Assembly (NCBI GenBank): GCA_030432295.1
Contig: JAUIHI010000039.1
Span: forward strand, 1-59,479
Source: Anaerolineae bacterium
Lineage (GTDB): Bacteria > Chloroflexota > Anaerolineae > Caldilineales > Caldilineaceae
Length of the DNA stretch: 59,479 nt
Direction of reading: 5' to 3'
In this document: positions 26,249 through 35,133 of the stretch, one piece after another
How positions within the stretch are numbered: position 1 is the first letter of the stretch
Layout: each line of letters opens with the position of its first letter
Position numbers and translations under genes: made by a program
Notes under the pieces: model-generated
Told to the model about the DNA's origin: nothing
Database searches by the model: none
Seen by the model: only the letters and a program-made list of their open reading frames with translations

Positions 26249-27523
26249 TTGAACCATTCGCTATTGCTCAGCCTCCTCATATATCTGCCCATTCTGGTTG
26301 GTCTGGCCAGCCTGAACCCGCGCCTGCTGGTGCTGGCCGTGCCTTTCCTGCTCTACGTGGCTGTGGGCCTGTGGGAAAAAGCACCACCCGTCCAGTTGAA
26401 TGCCCGGCGCACCCTGCAACCCAACCGGCTCTTTCAGGGCGAGCCGGTGCAGGTGACGCTGACCTTCACCAACGCCGGCGGCGCATTGGCCGATCTGCTG
26501 GTGGAGGATCCGATCCCCGACGGGCTGGAAGTGGTGGAGGGCGACACCCGGCTGCTGCTTTCGTTGGAAAGCGGCGAGACAGCCGAGATTGCCTATACGG
26601 TTGTGGGCAAGCGGGGGCTGCACACACTGCCCGGCCCCCGGCTGACCGTCAGCGATTCCCTGGGCGTCTTCCGCTCTGAGAGCCAACTGAAGCTGCCCAG
26701 CGTCCTTTTTATCCTGCCGGTGGTCCACAAAGTGCCCGCGGTCGCCATTCGACCCCGCCGGGTGCGGGTCTATCCCGGCCAGATTCCGGCGCGCACGGGC
26801 GGCTCCGGCGTGGAGTTCTACGGCGTGCGTGAATACCAGCCGGGCGATCCCCTGCGCTGGATCAACCACCGGGCCGGGGCGCGTTACGAGCAGACCCTTT
26901 TTGTCAACGATTTTGAGCAGGAGCGGGCCGTGGATGTGGGGCTGATTCTGGACGTGCGGGAGAGTACAAACCTCCTGGCAGGTAGTGGATCGCTTCTGGA
27001 ACAGACCATCGACGCCACCGTCACCCTGGCCGACGCCTTTCTCTCCTATGGCAACCGGGTCGGTCTCTTTCTCTACGGGGGCGCGATTGACTGGACCTTC
27101 CCCGGCTCCGGCAAAGTCCAGCGGGAACGCATTCTGCGCGCCCTGGCCAGGGCGAAAATGGAGCGCAGCCAGGTCTTCGACAGACTGAGCCATTTGCCCA
27201 CCCGTCTCTTTCCCGTGCGTTCCCAACTGGTCCTCATCAGCCCGTTACAGCCCGACGATCTGGACGATATTATCAGCCTGCGGGCGCGGGGCTACGAACT
27301 GCTGCTGGTGACGCCCGACGCCATCACTTTTGAGATGAAGACGCTGGCCGCCACCCGCAACACCCAACTGGCGGCCCGGTTAGCCCAGTTGGAGCGGGGA
27401 CACCTGCTGCGCACTCTGGGCCGGGCCGGTGTGGATGTCTTTGAGTGGGATGTGGAAATCCCCTTTCATCAGGTGGCCCACCGCGCCCTGGGCCGCACCC
27501 GTCTACGGAGTCAGGGCCAATGA
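26249..27523 (+). CDS. DUF58 protein with N-terminal membrane anchor
   Basis: A 424-residue protein, with TTG 26249 as the best-placed start (no ATG precedes the hydrophobic segment). Two membrane helices (about 3-20 and 25-42) are followed by a beta-rich CARDB-like region (VTLTFTNAGGALADLLVEDPIPDGL), then DUF58: GVEFYGVREYQPGDPLRWINHRAGAR. A von Willebrand A-like part follows, including VDVGLILDVRESTN (D-x-R-x-S-like metal site). DUF58 proteins pair with MoxR ATPases. It ends overlapping the next start (ATGA). Confidence 0.85.
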   Translation: MNHSLLLSLLIYLPILVGLASLNPRLLVLAVPFLLYVAVGLWEKAPPVQLNARRTLQPNRLFQGEPVQVTLTFTNAGGALADLLVEDPIPDGLEVVEGDTRLLLSLESGETAEIAYTVVGKRGLHTLPGPRLTVSDSLGVFRSESQLKLPSVLFILPVVHKVPAVAIRPRRVRVYPGQIPARTGGSGVEFYGVREYQPGDPLRWINHRAGARYEQTLFVNDFEQERAVDVGLILDVRESTNLLAGSGSLLEQTIDATVTLADAFLSYGNRVGLFLYGGAIDWTFPGSGKVQRERILRALARAKMERSQVFDRLSHLPTRLFPVRSQLVLISPLQPDDLDDIISLRARGYELLLVTPDAITFEMKTLAATRNTQLAARLAQLERGHLLRTLGRAGVDVFEWDVEIPFHQVAHRALGRTRLRSQGQ

Positions 27524-28026
27524 TCGCGAGATTGCGTGTGCTGGTGGCTCTTTCGATCGGGGCTGTGACGCTTTGTCTGGGGGCCGCTTTCATCTCCACC
27601 AGTTGGTACACCAGTCTTGTCATGCTGGGTATTGGCCTGCTTTGGCTCAGTGTGCTGCGTCACGGCAATGGCCGAGTGGCCGATTGGGGACTCTTTTTCT
27701 TTGTGATGGCCGCGGTCTGGGGTGGATTGCAAGGGGTGGGCTGGGGCTGGCTGTTGACAGGCGTCACAGCCGGGCTGGTTGGCTGGGACCTGACCCACTA
27801 TCTGGCCCATTTGCAGGCCGCGGCCGAGCGCCAGGGAGAGGGAGAATTGGTGCATCGCCATCTGCTGCGTGTGGCTGGGGTGGCTGGGGGCGGCTGGCTG
27901 CTGGCCGTACTGACGCTGGCCGCCAGCATTCGCATCAATTATATTTGGGCCATTGTGCTGGCCGGGCTGGCTGTGATTCTGCTTACCCGCGCCGTGCGTG
28001 CCCTGCGCAGCCGCAGTGCTGAATAA
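27520..28026 (+). CDS. Small integral membrane protein ending the MoxR operon
   Basis: A 168-residue protein with five or so hydrophobic helices (about residues 6-25, 30-46, 55-75, 78-92 and 118-150) and an internal soluble loop WDLTHYLAHLQAAAERQGEGELVHRHLL. The start at ATG 27520 overlaps the DUF58 stop. No family is recognised. A strong terminator right after it marks the end of the operon. Confidence 0.7.
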   Translation: MIARLRVLVALSIGAVTLCLGAAFISTSWYTSLVMLGIGLLWLSVLRHGNGRVADWGLFFFVMAAVWGGLQGVGWGWLLTGVTAGLVGWDLTHYLAHLQAAAERQGEGELVHRHLLRVAGVAGGGWLLAVLTLAASIRINYIWAIVLAGLAVILLTRAVRALRSRSAE

Positions 28027-28032
28027 TAGTTA

Positions 28033-28072
28033 GAAGTTCGACTTTTTCTGAAAAGTCGAACTTCTTTTCTTT
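28033..28072 (+). terminator. Strong intrinsic terminator of the MoxR operon
   Basis: Perfect 14-bp arms GAAGTTCGACTTTT (28033-28046) and complement (28051-28064), a 4-nt loop and TTTTCTTT. Related palindromes built on AGTTCGACT occur at 47060 and 50452. Confidence 0.9.
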
Positions 28073-28094
28073 GCCACAAAAAAGGAGCCGAGAA

Positions 28095-28940
28095 ATGTAT
28101 ACGACACTGATTTCGACCGCTGAACTGGCCGCTGTGCTGGATGGCCCCCGCATTGCGGTCATCGATTGCCGCTTCTCCCTGGCCGACAAAGCCGCTGGAC
28201 GCAAGGCGTATGCCGCGGCCCACATCCCCGGCGCTGTCTACGCCAATCTGAACGAAGACCTCTCCGCGCCTGTGGCCCCGGACCGCTCAGGGGGCCGCCA
28301 TCCCCTGCCCACACCGGAGACGTTTGCCCGCACCCTCTCGGCCTGGGGCATCGACAACGAAACGCAAGTGATAGCCTATGACGACGGCCCCGGTGCAATG
28401 GCCGCCCGCTGCTGGTGGATGTTGCGCTGGCTGGGACACGACGCAGTGGCTGTGCTGGATGGCGGGTGGGCCGCGTGGAGTGGGGAGAATCGTCCTGTAC
28501 AGAGCACAGCGCCGACAGTGACACCCGCGCACTTTGTCCCCCACCTGCGCGCAGAGATGGTTGTGGATGTGCAGAATGCGCTGCAATATACGGCCAGCGG
28601 CGGCGCGCTGCTCATCGACGCCCGATCAGCGGATCGCTATCGGGGCGAGAATGAGACGATTGACCCGGTGGGCGGCCATATCCCCGGCGCATCCAACCAC
28701 TTCTACGGCCAGAATCTGGCCGATGGCCGTTTCCGCAATCGGGAAGAACTGGCCCAAGAGTTTCGCGCGCTGATCGGACAACGCCCCACCAGCGAAATCG
28801 TCCACTACTGCGGCTCCGGCGTGACAGCCTGCCACAATCTGCTGGCGATGGAACACGCGGGGCTGGGACTGGCCCGCCTCTACCCCGGCTCGTGGAGCGA
28901 CTGGAGCAGTGATCCCAGCCGTCCCCGGGCACAGGGATAA
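28095..28940 (+). CDS. Thiosulfate/3-mercaptopyruvate sulfurtransferase (tandem rhodanese)
   Basis: A 281-residue protein with two rhodanese domains. The N-terminal, inactive domain reads AVIDCRFSLADKAAGRKAYAA...IPGAVYANL; the C-terminal domain carries the catalytic cysteine in VHYCGSGVTACHNLLAM. The loop CGSGVTA is typical of mercaptopyruvate-type enzymes, while thiosulfate types usually read C-R-K-G-V-T. It moves sulfane sulfur to cyanide or thiols. AAAGGAG precedes ATG 28095. It appears monocistronic between two strong hairpins. Confidence 0.88.
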   Translation: MYTTLISTAELAAVLDGPRIAVIDCRFSLADKAAGRKAYAAAHIPGAVYANLNEDLSAPVAPDRSGGRHPLPTPETFARTLSAWGIDNETQVIAYDDGPGAMAARCWWMLRWLGHDAVAVLDGGWAAWSGENRPVQSTAPTVTPAHFVPHLRAEMVVDVQNALQYTASGGALLIDARSADRYRGENETIDPVGGHIPGASNHFYGQNLADGRFRNREELAQEFRALIGQRPTSEIVHYCGSGVTACHNLLAMEHAGLGLARLYPGSWSDWSSDPSRPRAQG

Positions 28941-28955
28941 GCGCTGAAAAATAGC

Positions 28956-29024
28956 TTGTACACACGGATAGAAGGGAACACGGATAAGTTAAAAATCCGT
29001 GTTCCCTTCTATCCGTGTGTACAA
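28956..29024. repeat. Perfect 30-bp inverted repeat
   Basis: Arms 28956-28985 and 28995-29024 match exactly around a 9-nt A/T-rich loop. Each arm is an 8-nt series ACACGGAT/AGAAGGGA/ACACGGAT. It sits 15 bases after the sulfurtransferase stop and 68 before the next start, so it can end or insulate transcription. Similar ATCCGTG words recur at about 39820-39862. Confidence 0.85.
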
Positions 29025-29091
29025 AATTTCCATCCTCCGTGGCGCGCTTGGCGCATGGAGAACTGATTTTATTTTCGAGCAAGGAGCTTCT

Positions 29092-30144
29092 ATGCCGAAT
29101 CGTCCGTCTATCCTGCTTGCCTGCAATCCAAATGTCCGCAACGGCTATCTGACGCCGGAGGATATCGCCCGCCTGGAATCCTTCGCCGATTGGGATTGGT
29201 TTTCCTGTGAAGGGGGGGGCATCTACTCCTCCAACACCGACACCGAAACGGCCCGACGGCTGAGCGAAGCGCTGGGCGAAACCGACGCGCTGATCGTCTG
29301 CCACGGCGCGCCGGCGATTACCGAAACAGTGCTGGCAGGCGCGCCGAATTTGCGTTTCATCGGCGAACTGGAAGGGGATCGCTTCGCCAGTCGCATGGAT
29401 TTGGACGCGGCCTGGGCACGGGGCATCCGCACAGTGGACACCACCAACGCCTCTTCCTATCCGGTCTCCGAGTGGGCGCTGGCCCTGATTCTCATCTCCC
29501 TGCGCAACGGAGGAACCCATTTCCGCCGCATCATCGCTGGGGATACGACGATGAAACAGGAACTCTTCCCCACAATGCAGGGGGAACTGTGGGGCAAGCG
29601 GGTGGGGCTGATCGGCTGCGGCCATATGGGGCGGCGGTTGATGAAGCTGATTGCGCCCTTCCAGACCGAGATTTTTGTCTACGACCCGTACCTGCCCCGA
29701 GAACTCCCCGAAGCTCTGGGCTTTACCCAAACTTCCCTGGAAAATGTGCTCTCCGGCTGCGATGTGGTGGTCTGTCTGGCGCCCCACACGCCCAAAACCG
29801 AGAAGATGCTGGGCGCAGCCGAATTCGCTTTGCTCCGTCCCGGCACAGTCTTTGTCAGCGTCTCGCGAGGCAAAGTCGTGGACTCGGATGCGCTCATCGC
29901 CCGCCTGCGTCAGGGGGACATCTGCGTGGGGCTGGATGTCTTCGACCCGGAACCCATCCCCCCGGACAGCGAACTCCTGCAACTGCCCAACGTTTTCCTC
30001 AGCCCTCACATCGGCTGGTATGCGGGCGGCACACAGACCGGCTTCTTCGGTCTGATGGTGGACGAGTTGGAGCGCTTCTTTGGAGGCCACGAAACCTGGT
30101 TTGATCTCACCCCCCGTTCCCAGGCCAATCGCAACGGAAAATAG
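29092..30144 (+). CDS. D-isomer-specific 2-hydroxyacid dehydrogenase family protein
   Basis: A 350-residue protein from ATG 29092 with AGGAG upstream. The NAD-binding segment is GKRVGLIGCGHMGRRLMKLI, and VVVCLAPHTPKTEKMLGAAEFALLRPGTVFVSVSRGKVVD provides the R-G of the catalytic arginine loop. E in FDPEPIP and H in LSPHIGWYAGG complete the Arg-Glu-His set. It interconverts 2-keto and 2-hydroxy acids with NAD(P); the substrate is unknown. The divergent paralogue at 36657 lies near an oxidoreductase. Confidence 0.85.
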   Translation: MPNRPSILLACNPNVRNGYLTPEDIARLESFADWDWFSCEGGGIYSSNTDTETARRLSEALGETDALIVCHGAPAITETVLAGAPNLRFIGELEGDRFASRMDLDAAWARGIRTVDTTNASSYPVSEWALALILISLRNGGTHFRRIIAGDTTMKQELFPTMQGELWGKRVGLIGCGHMGRRLMKLIAPFQTEIFVYDPYLPRELPEALGFTQTSLENVLSGCDVVVCLAPHTPKTEKMLGAAEFALLRPGTVFVSVSRGKVVDSDALIARLRQGDICVGLDVFDPEPIPPDSELLQLPNVFLSPHIGWYAGGTQTGFFGLMVDELERFFGGHETWFDLTPRSQANRNGK

Positions 30145-30148
30145 CCGG

Positions 30149-30244
30149 TTGACAGTCCGGGGGAAAGACGGTATAGTATTCGCGTCATCAGTGGTCTACC
30201 AAATAGACCACCCCATCTGGTGACCTGTTGTACCGTAGACCATC
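30149..30244 (+). promoter_or_regulatory. Promoter and palindromic operator of the ABC transporter operon
   Basis: -35 TTGACA (30149-30154), 17-bp spacer, -10 TATAGT (30172-30177). Just after it, GTGGTCTA (30191-30198) and TAGACCAC (30204-30211) form an exact inverted repeat whose first half contains TGGTCTACCA, a GntR/FadR-like TGGTnnACCA palindrome. GTAGACCATC repeats at 30235-30244. I infer repression by a regulator encoded elsewhere. Confidence 0.75.
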
Positions 30245-30326
30245 AACTGTAGTATAGACGCCCAAAATCGGTTACAAATCCACACTTTTGACCGCACGTA
30301 TTCTCTATCCATAGGAAGCGCCGCCA

Positions 30327-31328
30327 GTGGTCAACTATATTATCCGCCGTTTCCTGGCGGGCATTCTGACAATCTGGGCAGCGTCGATCATTTCCTTTGT
30401 AGTGATCCAGCTGCCGCCGGGCGATTACGTGACCGCCTATATCGCCAACCTGCAATCCACCGGAACCGTCCTCTCCCGAGAAGAGGCCGATGCCCTGCGC
30501 ATCCAATACGGGCTGGATCAACCGATCTACGTCCAATATGTAAAATGGGCCGGGCTGATGTTGCGGGGCAATTTTGGGATGGCCATGGAGTACAACCGGC
30601 CTGTGCGCGAGGTGATCGGCGACCGCATGACGACGACGATTATCGTCTCTGTGGCCGCGATTATTCTGATTTGGGCGCTGGCTCTGCCTATCGGCATCTA
30701 CTCGGCTGTGCGCCAATATTCCATCGGCGACTACTTTTTCACCTTCCTGGGCTTTATTGGGATTGCTGTGCCCAATTTTATGCTGGCGTTGATTGTCCTC
30801 TACGCCAGCTTTAAGTATTTCAACGTGCAGAATATTGGGGGGCTCTTTTCGCCCGAATATCTGCAACAGAGTTGGAGTTGGGCAAAGGCCTGGGATATGG
30901 CCAAACATCTGCCCCTGCCCGCTTTCATTCTGGGGCTGGCTGGTATGGCCGAAGTCGTGCGCATTATGCGGGCCAATCTGCTGGATGAATTGCGCAAGCC
31001 CTATGTGGTCACTGCCCAGGCCAAAGGACTCTCCCGCAACCGAGTGATCATGAAATACCCCGTGCGCGCGGCGATGAATCCCTTTGCCAGCACCATCGGC
31101 TATCTCTTTCCCTTTGTCGTCTCCGGCAGTATTATCGTCTCACTCGTGCTCAGCCTGCCCACAGTCGGCCCGATGCTCTTCAAAGCGCTGGTGGCCCAGG
31201 ACCTCTTTCTGGCCGGTACAATTCTGCTTCTGCTCTCGATTCTGACGGTTGTAGGCACATTTGTCTCCGACCTGATTCTGATGTGGATCGACCCCCGCAT
31301 TCGTCACGGAATGGAGGGGCAAAGCTGA
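30327..31328 (+). CDS. ABC transporter permease, DppB/OppB type
   Basis: A 333-residue inner-membrane permease from GTG 30327, with AGGAAG 11 bases before. It starts MVNYIIRRFLAGILTIWAAS, the standard DppB opening, and has about six membrane helices. The EAA loop that contacts the ATPases is in RIMRANLLDELRKPYVVTAQAKGLSRNRVIMKYPVRAAMNP. The family imports peptides, nickel or oligosaccharides. The next permease starts inside its stop codon. No substrate-binding protein gene is found in the operon. Confidence 0.88.
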   Translation: MVNYIIRRFLAGILTIWAASIISFVVIQLPPGDYVTAYIANLQSTGTVLSREEADALRIQYGLDQPIYVQYVKWAGLMLRGNFGMAMEYNRPVREVIGDRMTTTIIVSVAAIILIWALALPIGIYSAVRQYSIGDYFFTFLGFIGIAVPNFMLALIVLYASFKYFNVQNIGGLFSPEYLQQSWSWAKAWDMAKHLPLPAFILGLAGMAEVVRIMRANLLDELRKPYVVTAQAKGLSRNRVIMKYPVRAAMNPFASTIGYLFPFVVSGSIIVSLVLSLPTVGPMLFKALVAQDLFLAGTILLLLSILTVVGTFVSDLILMWIDPRIRHGMEGQS

Positions 31329-32455
31329 TGAGTGTGGCCATCGAACCCCAGGAGCAGGAGACCGTTTCGGCCCAACGCATTTTCGTCGCCACCCAGTGGC
31401 AGTTGATGTGGTGGCGTTTTCGCAAACACAAACTGGCGATGATCGCTGCCGCCATTATTATCCTCTTTTATGTGGGCGTCGTTTTCGCCGACTTTCTGGC
31501 CTACGCCGACCCCCAGATATCGGAAGCCCAGCGTTCGCTGTTGCCGCCTCAGCCCATCCACTGGTACGACGGCGACACCTTCCGCCCTCACGTCTTCGGG
31601 TTGACCGGCAAGCGGGACCCCAAAACGTTCAAGCGAGTCTACCAACCGGACCCAAATCTGAAAGTGCCGTTGAAGCTCTTCGCCGAAGGCTACGAGTACA
31701 AATTCCTGGGGCTGTTCAAGACCAACCGCCATCTGCTGGGCGTGGAAGGGGCCAGAGCCGAGGATACAATCTTCCTGCTAGGGACCGACTTACAGGGCCG
31801 GGACCTCTTTTCCCGACTGATGCTGGCGACCCAACTGTCGATGGTCATCGGTCTGGCAGGCGTGGCGATGAGTCTCTTTCTGGGCATTCTGCTGGGCGGG
31901 CTGTCCGGTCTCTACGGCGGTGCTGTGGACAATATCATCCAGCGTATGATCGAAATCGTACGTTCTATCCCGACGATTCCCCTGTGGATGGCTCTGGCCG
32001 CGGCGGTTCCGACCTCCTGGCCTATCACCCGGGTCTATTTCTTCATCACACTGATTCTGGGCATTATCGGCTGGACGACGCTGGCCCGTGTGGTGCGGGG
32101 GCGCTTTCTCTCCCTGCGCACGGAAGATTTCGTCACAGCCGCGGAACTGGCCGGCGCGGGACAGATGCGGATTATCTTCCGCCATATGGTTCCGTCGTTC
32201 CTCAGCCATATTATCGCCGCCACGACCCTGGCCCTGCCCGCAATGATTATCGCCGAAACCTCCCTCAGCTTTTTGGGCCTGGGATTGCGCGCCCCGGCCA
32301 TCAGTTGGGGTGTTCTGCTGCAACAGGCCCAGAACATCCAGGCGGTCGCCCTCTCGCCCTGGCTGCTCTACCCGGCGATACCGGTGATTGTGGCGGTGCT
32401 GGCCTTCAACTTCTTGGGCGATGGCCTGCGCGATGCGGCGGACCCTTACGGATAA
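31328..32455 (+). CDS. ABC transporter permease, DppC/OppC type
   Basis: A 375-residue partner permease. The first helix follows a cytoplasmic RRFRKHKLAM-like start; an enlarged periplasmic loop of about 110 residues (YADPQISEAQRSLLPPQPIHWYDG...) precedes the GTDLQGRDLFSRLMLATQLSM segment, typical of OppC. The EAA loop is FVTAAELAGAGQMRIIFRHMVPSFLS. The long loop is larger than in DppC of E. coli and is common in Chloroflexota and Thermotoga homologues. It forms the channel with the preceding gene product. Confidence 0.88.
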   Translation: MSVAIEPQEQETVSAQRIFVATQWQLMWWRFRKHKLAMIAAAIIILFYVGVVFADFLAYADPQISEAQRSLLPPQPIHWYDGDTFRPHVFGLTGKRDPKTFKRVYQPDPNLKVPLKLFAEGYEYKFLGLFKTNRHLLGVEGARAEDTIFLLGTDLQGRDLFSRLMLATQLSMVIGLAGVAMSLFLGILLGGLSGLYGGAVDNIIQRMIEIVRSIPTIPLWMALAAAVPTSWPITRVYFFITLILGIIGWTTLARVVRGRFLSLRTEDFVTAAELAGAGQMRIIFRHMVPSFLSHIIAATTLALPAMIIAETSLSFLGLGLRAPAISWGVLLQQAQNIQAVALSPWLLYPAIPVIVAVLAFNFLGDGLRDAADPYG

Positions 32456-32463
32456 AACAGATG

Positions 32464-32524
32464 AAATGTGAGGCGTGAAACGTGAGAGCAACCCCATCCT
32501 TTCTCACGTTTTACGCCTCACGTT
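32464..32524. repeat. Word-repeat hairpin, AACGTGA type
   Basis: Arms 32464-32487 and 32501-32524 pair at 22 of 24 positions and repeat GTGAGGC/GTGAAAC/GTGAGA against TCTCACG/TTTTACG/CCTCACG. It divides the permease pair from the ATPase pair and may adjust their stoichiometry. Confidence 0.75.
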
Positions 32525-32549
32525 TACGCATTCAAAACTACGTGGACCG

Positions 32550-33575
32550 ATGAGCCAACAAAACGCACCCATTCTCTCCGTCGAAAACCTGCACACCTAC
32601 TTCCGCCAGGACGAGGGCGTCGTGCGCGCGGTAGAGGGGGCCAGCTTCGACCTCTACCCCGGCCAGACCCTGGGCATTGTGGGCGAAAGCGGCTGCGGCA
32701 AGAGCGTCACCGCCCGCTCCATTCTGCGCATTGTGGAGGAGCCGGGCAAAATCGAGCAGGGCAACATCTGGCTGCGCACCAGCGGCAGCAACGGCAGCAG
32801 CCAGCGGGTGGACCTGACCACACTGGACGCGGACAGTCAGGCAATGCGTGACATCCGCGGCGGCGAGATTGCGCTCATTTTTCAGGAGCCGATGACCTCC
32901 TTCAGCGCCTTCCACACCGTCGGCAATCAAATTATTGAAGCCATCCGCCTGCACCAAAAGCTCAGCCCGAAAGAGGCCCGGGAAAAGGCCATCGATCTGC
33001 TAAGACAGGTAGGCATCCCCAAACCGGAACGGCGTATCGATGAGTATGCCTTCCAACTCAGCGGCGGTCTGCGTCAGCGGGTGATGATTGCGATGGCCCT
33101 CTCCAGCGACCCGAAGATTCTGATCGCGGACGAGCCGACTACCGCCCTGGATGTGACCACCCAGGCCCAGATTCTCGACCTGCTACGCCAGTTGCAGGAG
33201 GAGAAGGGCGTCTCGATTATTCTGATCACCCACGATATGGGCGTGATTGCGGAGATGGCCGACGCGGTGGTGGTGATGTATCTGGGCCAGGTGGTGGAGG
33301 AGGGACCAGTGGACGACATTTTCCACAACCCCAAACACCCCTACACCCGTTCGTTGCTCAAATCGATCCCCAGCATTCTCGCCAAACCCCGCACGAAACT
33401 GGCAACGATCACTGGCTCGATTCCCCATCCCTACAACCGGCCTGCGGGCTGCTCCTTCCATCCCCGCTGCCCGGACTTTATGCCGGGGCGCTGCGATGTG
33501 GCCGAGCCGAAGTTGCAGAAGCTCAACGAGCGGCAGGTGGTAAGCTGCTTTTTGTATGACAATCTACCGGAATAA
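32550..33575 (+). CDS. ABC transporter ATP-binding protein, DppD/OppD type
   Basis: A 341-residue ATPase from ATG 32550. Walker A is GESGCGKSVTARS, the Q-loop is IALIFQEPMTSFSAFHTVG, the signature is LSGGLRQRVMIAMAL (G-G-L instead of the usual G-G-M), and Walker B is LIADEPTTALDV, followed by an H-loop in ILITHDMGV. The C-terminal oligopeptide/dipeptide domain with CSFHPRCPDFMPGRC suggests an iron-sulfur or metal-binding end. It powers the permeases with its partner. Confidence 0.92.
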   Translation: MSQQNAPILSVENLHTYFRQDEGVVRAVEGASFDLYPGQTLGIVGESGCGKSVTARSILRIVEEPGKIEQGNIWLRTSGSNGSSQRVDLTTLDADSQAMRDIRGGEIALIFQEPMTSFSAFHTVGNQIIEAIRLHQKLSPKEAREKAIDLLRQVGIPKPERRIDEYAFQLSGGLRQRVMIAMALSSDPKILIADEPTTALDVTTQAQILDLLRQLQEEKGVSIILITHDMGVIAEMADAVVVMYLGQVVEEGPVDDIFHNPKHPYTRSLLKSIPSILAKPRTKLATITGSIPHPYNRPAGCSFHPRCPDFMPGRCDVAEPKLQKLNERQVVSCFLYDNLPE

Positions 33576-33647
33576 TTGAACCGCGAAGGCTCAAAAGCAC
33601 GAAAAGGCCCGATACTCTTCCTTTGTGGTTATTCATCAGGTAATGAC

Positions 33648-34667
33648 GTGAACGAAACCAGACAAACTCTTCTCGAAGTCCGTGGACTGAAAAAGTATTT
33701 CCCTATCCGCAAGGGACTCCTGCGCCGGGTAGTAGGGAATGTGCGCGCCGTGGATGATGTGAACTTCACCATCCGCCGGGGCGAGACCCTCTCGTTGGTG
33801 GGGGAGAGCGGCTGCGGCAAGACGACCACCTCCCGCTGCATCCTGCGCGCGCTGACGCCGACCGCGGGGGATGTGAATTTCCTCACGGAAAAACAGCGAG
33901 TTGTCAATATTGCCACAGTGCCGAAAAGCCAACTGCGCCCTCTGCGTCGCCAAATGCAGATGATCTTTCAGGACCCCTACTCTTCCCTCAACCCACGCAT
34001 GACCCTGCTGGATATCATCGGTGAACCCCTGCTGGTCAACGGCGTGGGCACTGCCTCTGACCGTCGCGACCGGGTCGAGGAGTTGCTGAAGCTGGTCGGT
34101 CTGCCCCCGGAATTTATGAGTCGCTATCCCCACGCCTTCAGCGGTGGCCAGCGCCAGCGCATCGGCATCGCCCGCGCCCTGGCCCTGGAACCCGCGCTGA
34201 TTGTGGCCGACGAGCCGGTCTCCGCGTTGGATGTCTCTGTCCAGGCCCAGATCATCAATCTGATGCTGGAATTGCAGGAGGAGATGGGCCTCTCCTATCT
34301 CTTTGTGGCCCACGACCTGAGCGTCGTCAAACACGTGAGCGACCGGGTGGCAGTGATGTATGTGGGCAAAATTGTGGAGATTGCCGGTACGGAAGACATC
34401 TTTCAGCAGCCGATGCACCCGTATACCGAAGCCCTGCTCTCCGCAGTCCCCAAGCCGGACCCCCGACTCCGTTCCCAGCGCATCATCCTGGAAGGCGAAG
34501 TGGCCGACCCCGCATCCCCCCCCAGCGGCTGCTACTTTCACCCCCGCTGCAAGCACGTCATCGACCGCTGCCGCACCGAATCTCCAGTCCTGGAAGAGGT
34601 GCAGCCCGATCGCTTCGTCAGTTGCCACCGGGCACGGGAGTTGACGCTGGCGGGTGTTCAGGAGTAG
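33648..34667 (+). CDS. ABC transporter ATP-binding protein, DppF/OppF type
   Basis: A 339-residue ATPase. I choose GTG 33648 because the stretch from the in-frame TTG at 33576 looks like repeat-derived, non-coding sequence. Walker A is [13 protein letters not shown], the signature is [15 protein letters not shown], Walker B is [13 protein letters not shown], and the C-terminal region has [15 protein letters not shown]. It completes a two-permease, two-ATPase peptide-type importer. No binding protein follows, so a solute-binding subunit must come from elsewhere. Confidence 0.9.
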   Translation: MNETRQTLLEVRGLKKYFPIRKGLLRRVVGNVRAVDDVNFTIRRGETLSLVGESGCGKTTTSRCILRALTPTAGDVNFLTEKQRVVNIATVPKSQLRPLRRQMQMIFQDPYSSLNPRMTLLDIIGEPLLVNGVGTASDRRDRVEELLKLVGLPPEFMSRYPHAFSGGQRQRIGIARALALEPALIVADEPVSALDVSVQAQIINLMLELQEEMGLSYLFVAHDLSVVKHVSDRVAVMYVGKIVEIAGTEDIFQQPMHPYTEALLSAVPKPDPRLRSQRIILEGEVADPASPPSGCYFHPRCKHVIDRCRTESPVLEEVQPDRFVSCHRARELTLAGVQE

Positions 34668-34734
34668 GATAGGACAGGCTTTTCTGCTTGGGGAAGGAAT
34701 TTCCCTCAGAGTTTTGAACAAATGGAGGGTGAAT

Positions 34735-35133
34735 ATGTCCGTCCAACTCACCTTGACACTTTCCGATAGTATCGTGGAGAGCGCAAAACGTGTAGGGCAT
34801 TCCAGCGAGCAGGCTGTCGAGGCCGTCTTGACCAATGCGTTGGAAACGCTGTGGCCCGCGTGGAATGCACTCCCTTTAACATCCATTTATCCCCCTATTT
34901 CTGATTTGTCCGACTTGGAAGTATTGGCGATTGCTGATATGAAATTGAGTGTGGCACAAAATAAGCGGCTGTCAGATTTGCAAGAAAAAGGAAAAACGGA
35001 GAGCCTGTCCGAAATAGAACGTCATGAACTGACTTCATTGCTCTATATTTTTCAGATAGGCCAATTGCGCAAGTCTGAAGGCATTGCCGAAGCCTTTCGT
35101 CGTGGACTTCGCAAACCGCTGACCGATGCCTAG
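34735..35133 (+). CDS. Small helical protein coupled to an HNH nuclease
   Basis: A 132-residue acidic/helical protein from ATG 34735, with GGAGGGTGAAT before it. The N-terminus LTLTLSDSIVESAKRVGHSSEQAVEAVLTNALE resembles the short ribbon-helix-helix/antitoxin-like front of several small proteins; the rest, including SDLQEKGKTESLSEIERHELTSLL, resembles a zinc-free helical linker. Its last eight bases overlap the HNH start. I do not recognise the family; the overlap and size suggest a regulator or inhibitor of the nuclease. Confidence 0.6.
   Translation: MSVQLTLTLSDSIVESAKRVGHSSEQAVEAVLTNALETLWPAWNALPLTSIYPPISDLSDLEVLAIADMKLSVAQNKRLSDLQEKGKTESLSEIERHELTSLLYIFQIGQLRKSEGIAEAFRRGLRKPLTDA

Noticed and set aside
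30145-30326. A small gene or substrate-binding protein before the ABC permease
   Set aside because: No frame of useful length; the stretch is accounted for by the promoter, operator and leader.
33576-33647. TTG start extending the DppF-type ATPase
   Set aside because: The 24 extra codons cover a GCGAAGGC/TCAAAAGC-type word array and are absent from the family; GTG 33648 fits better.
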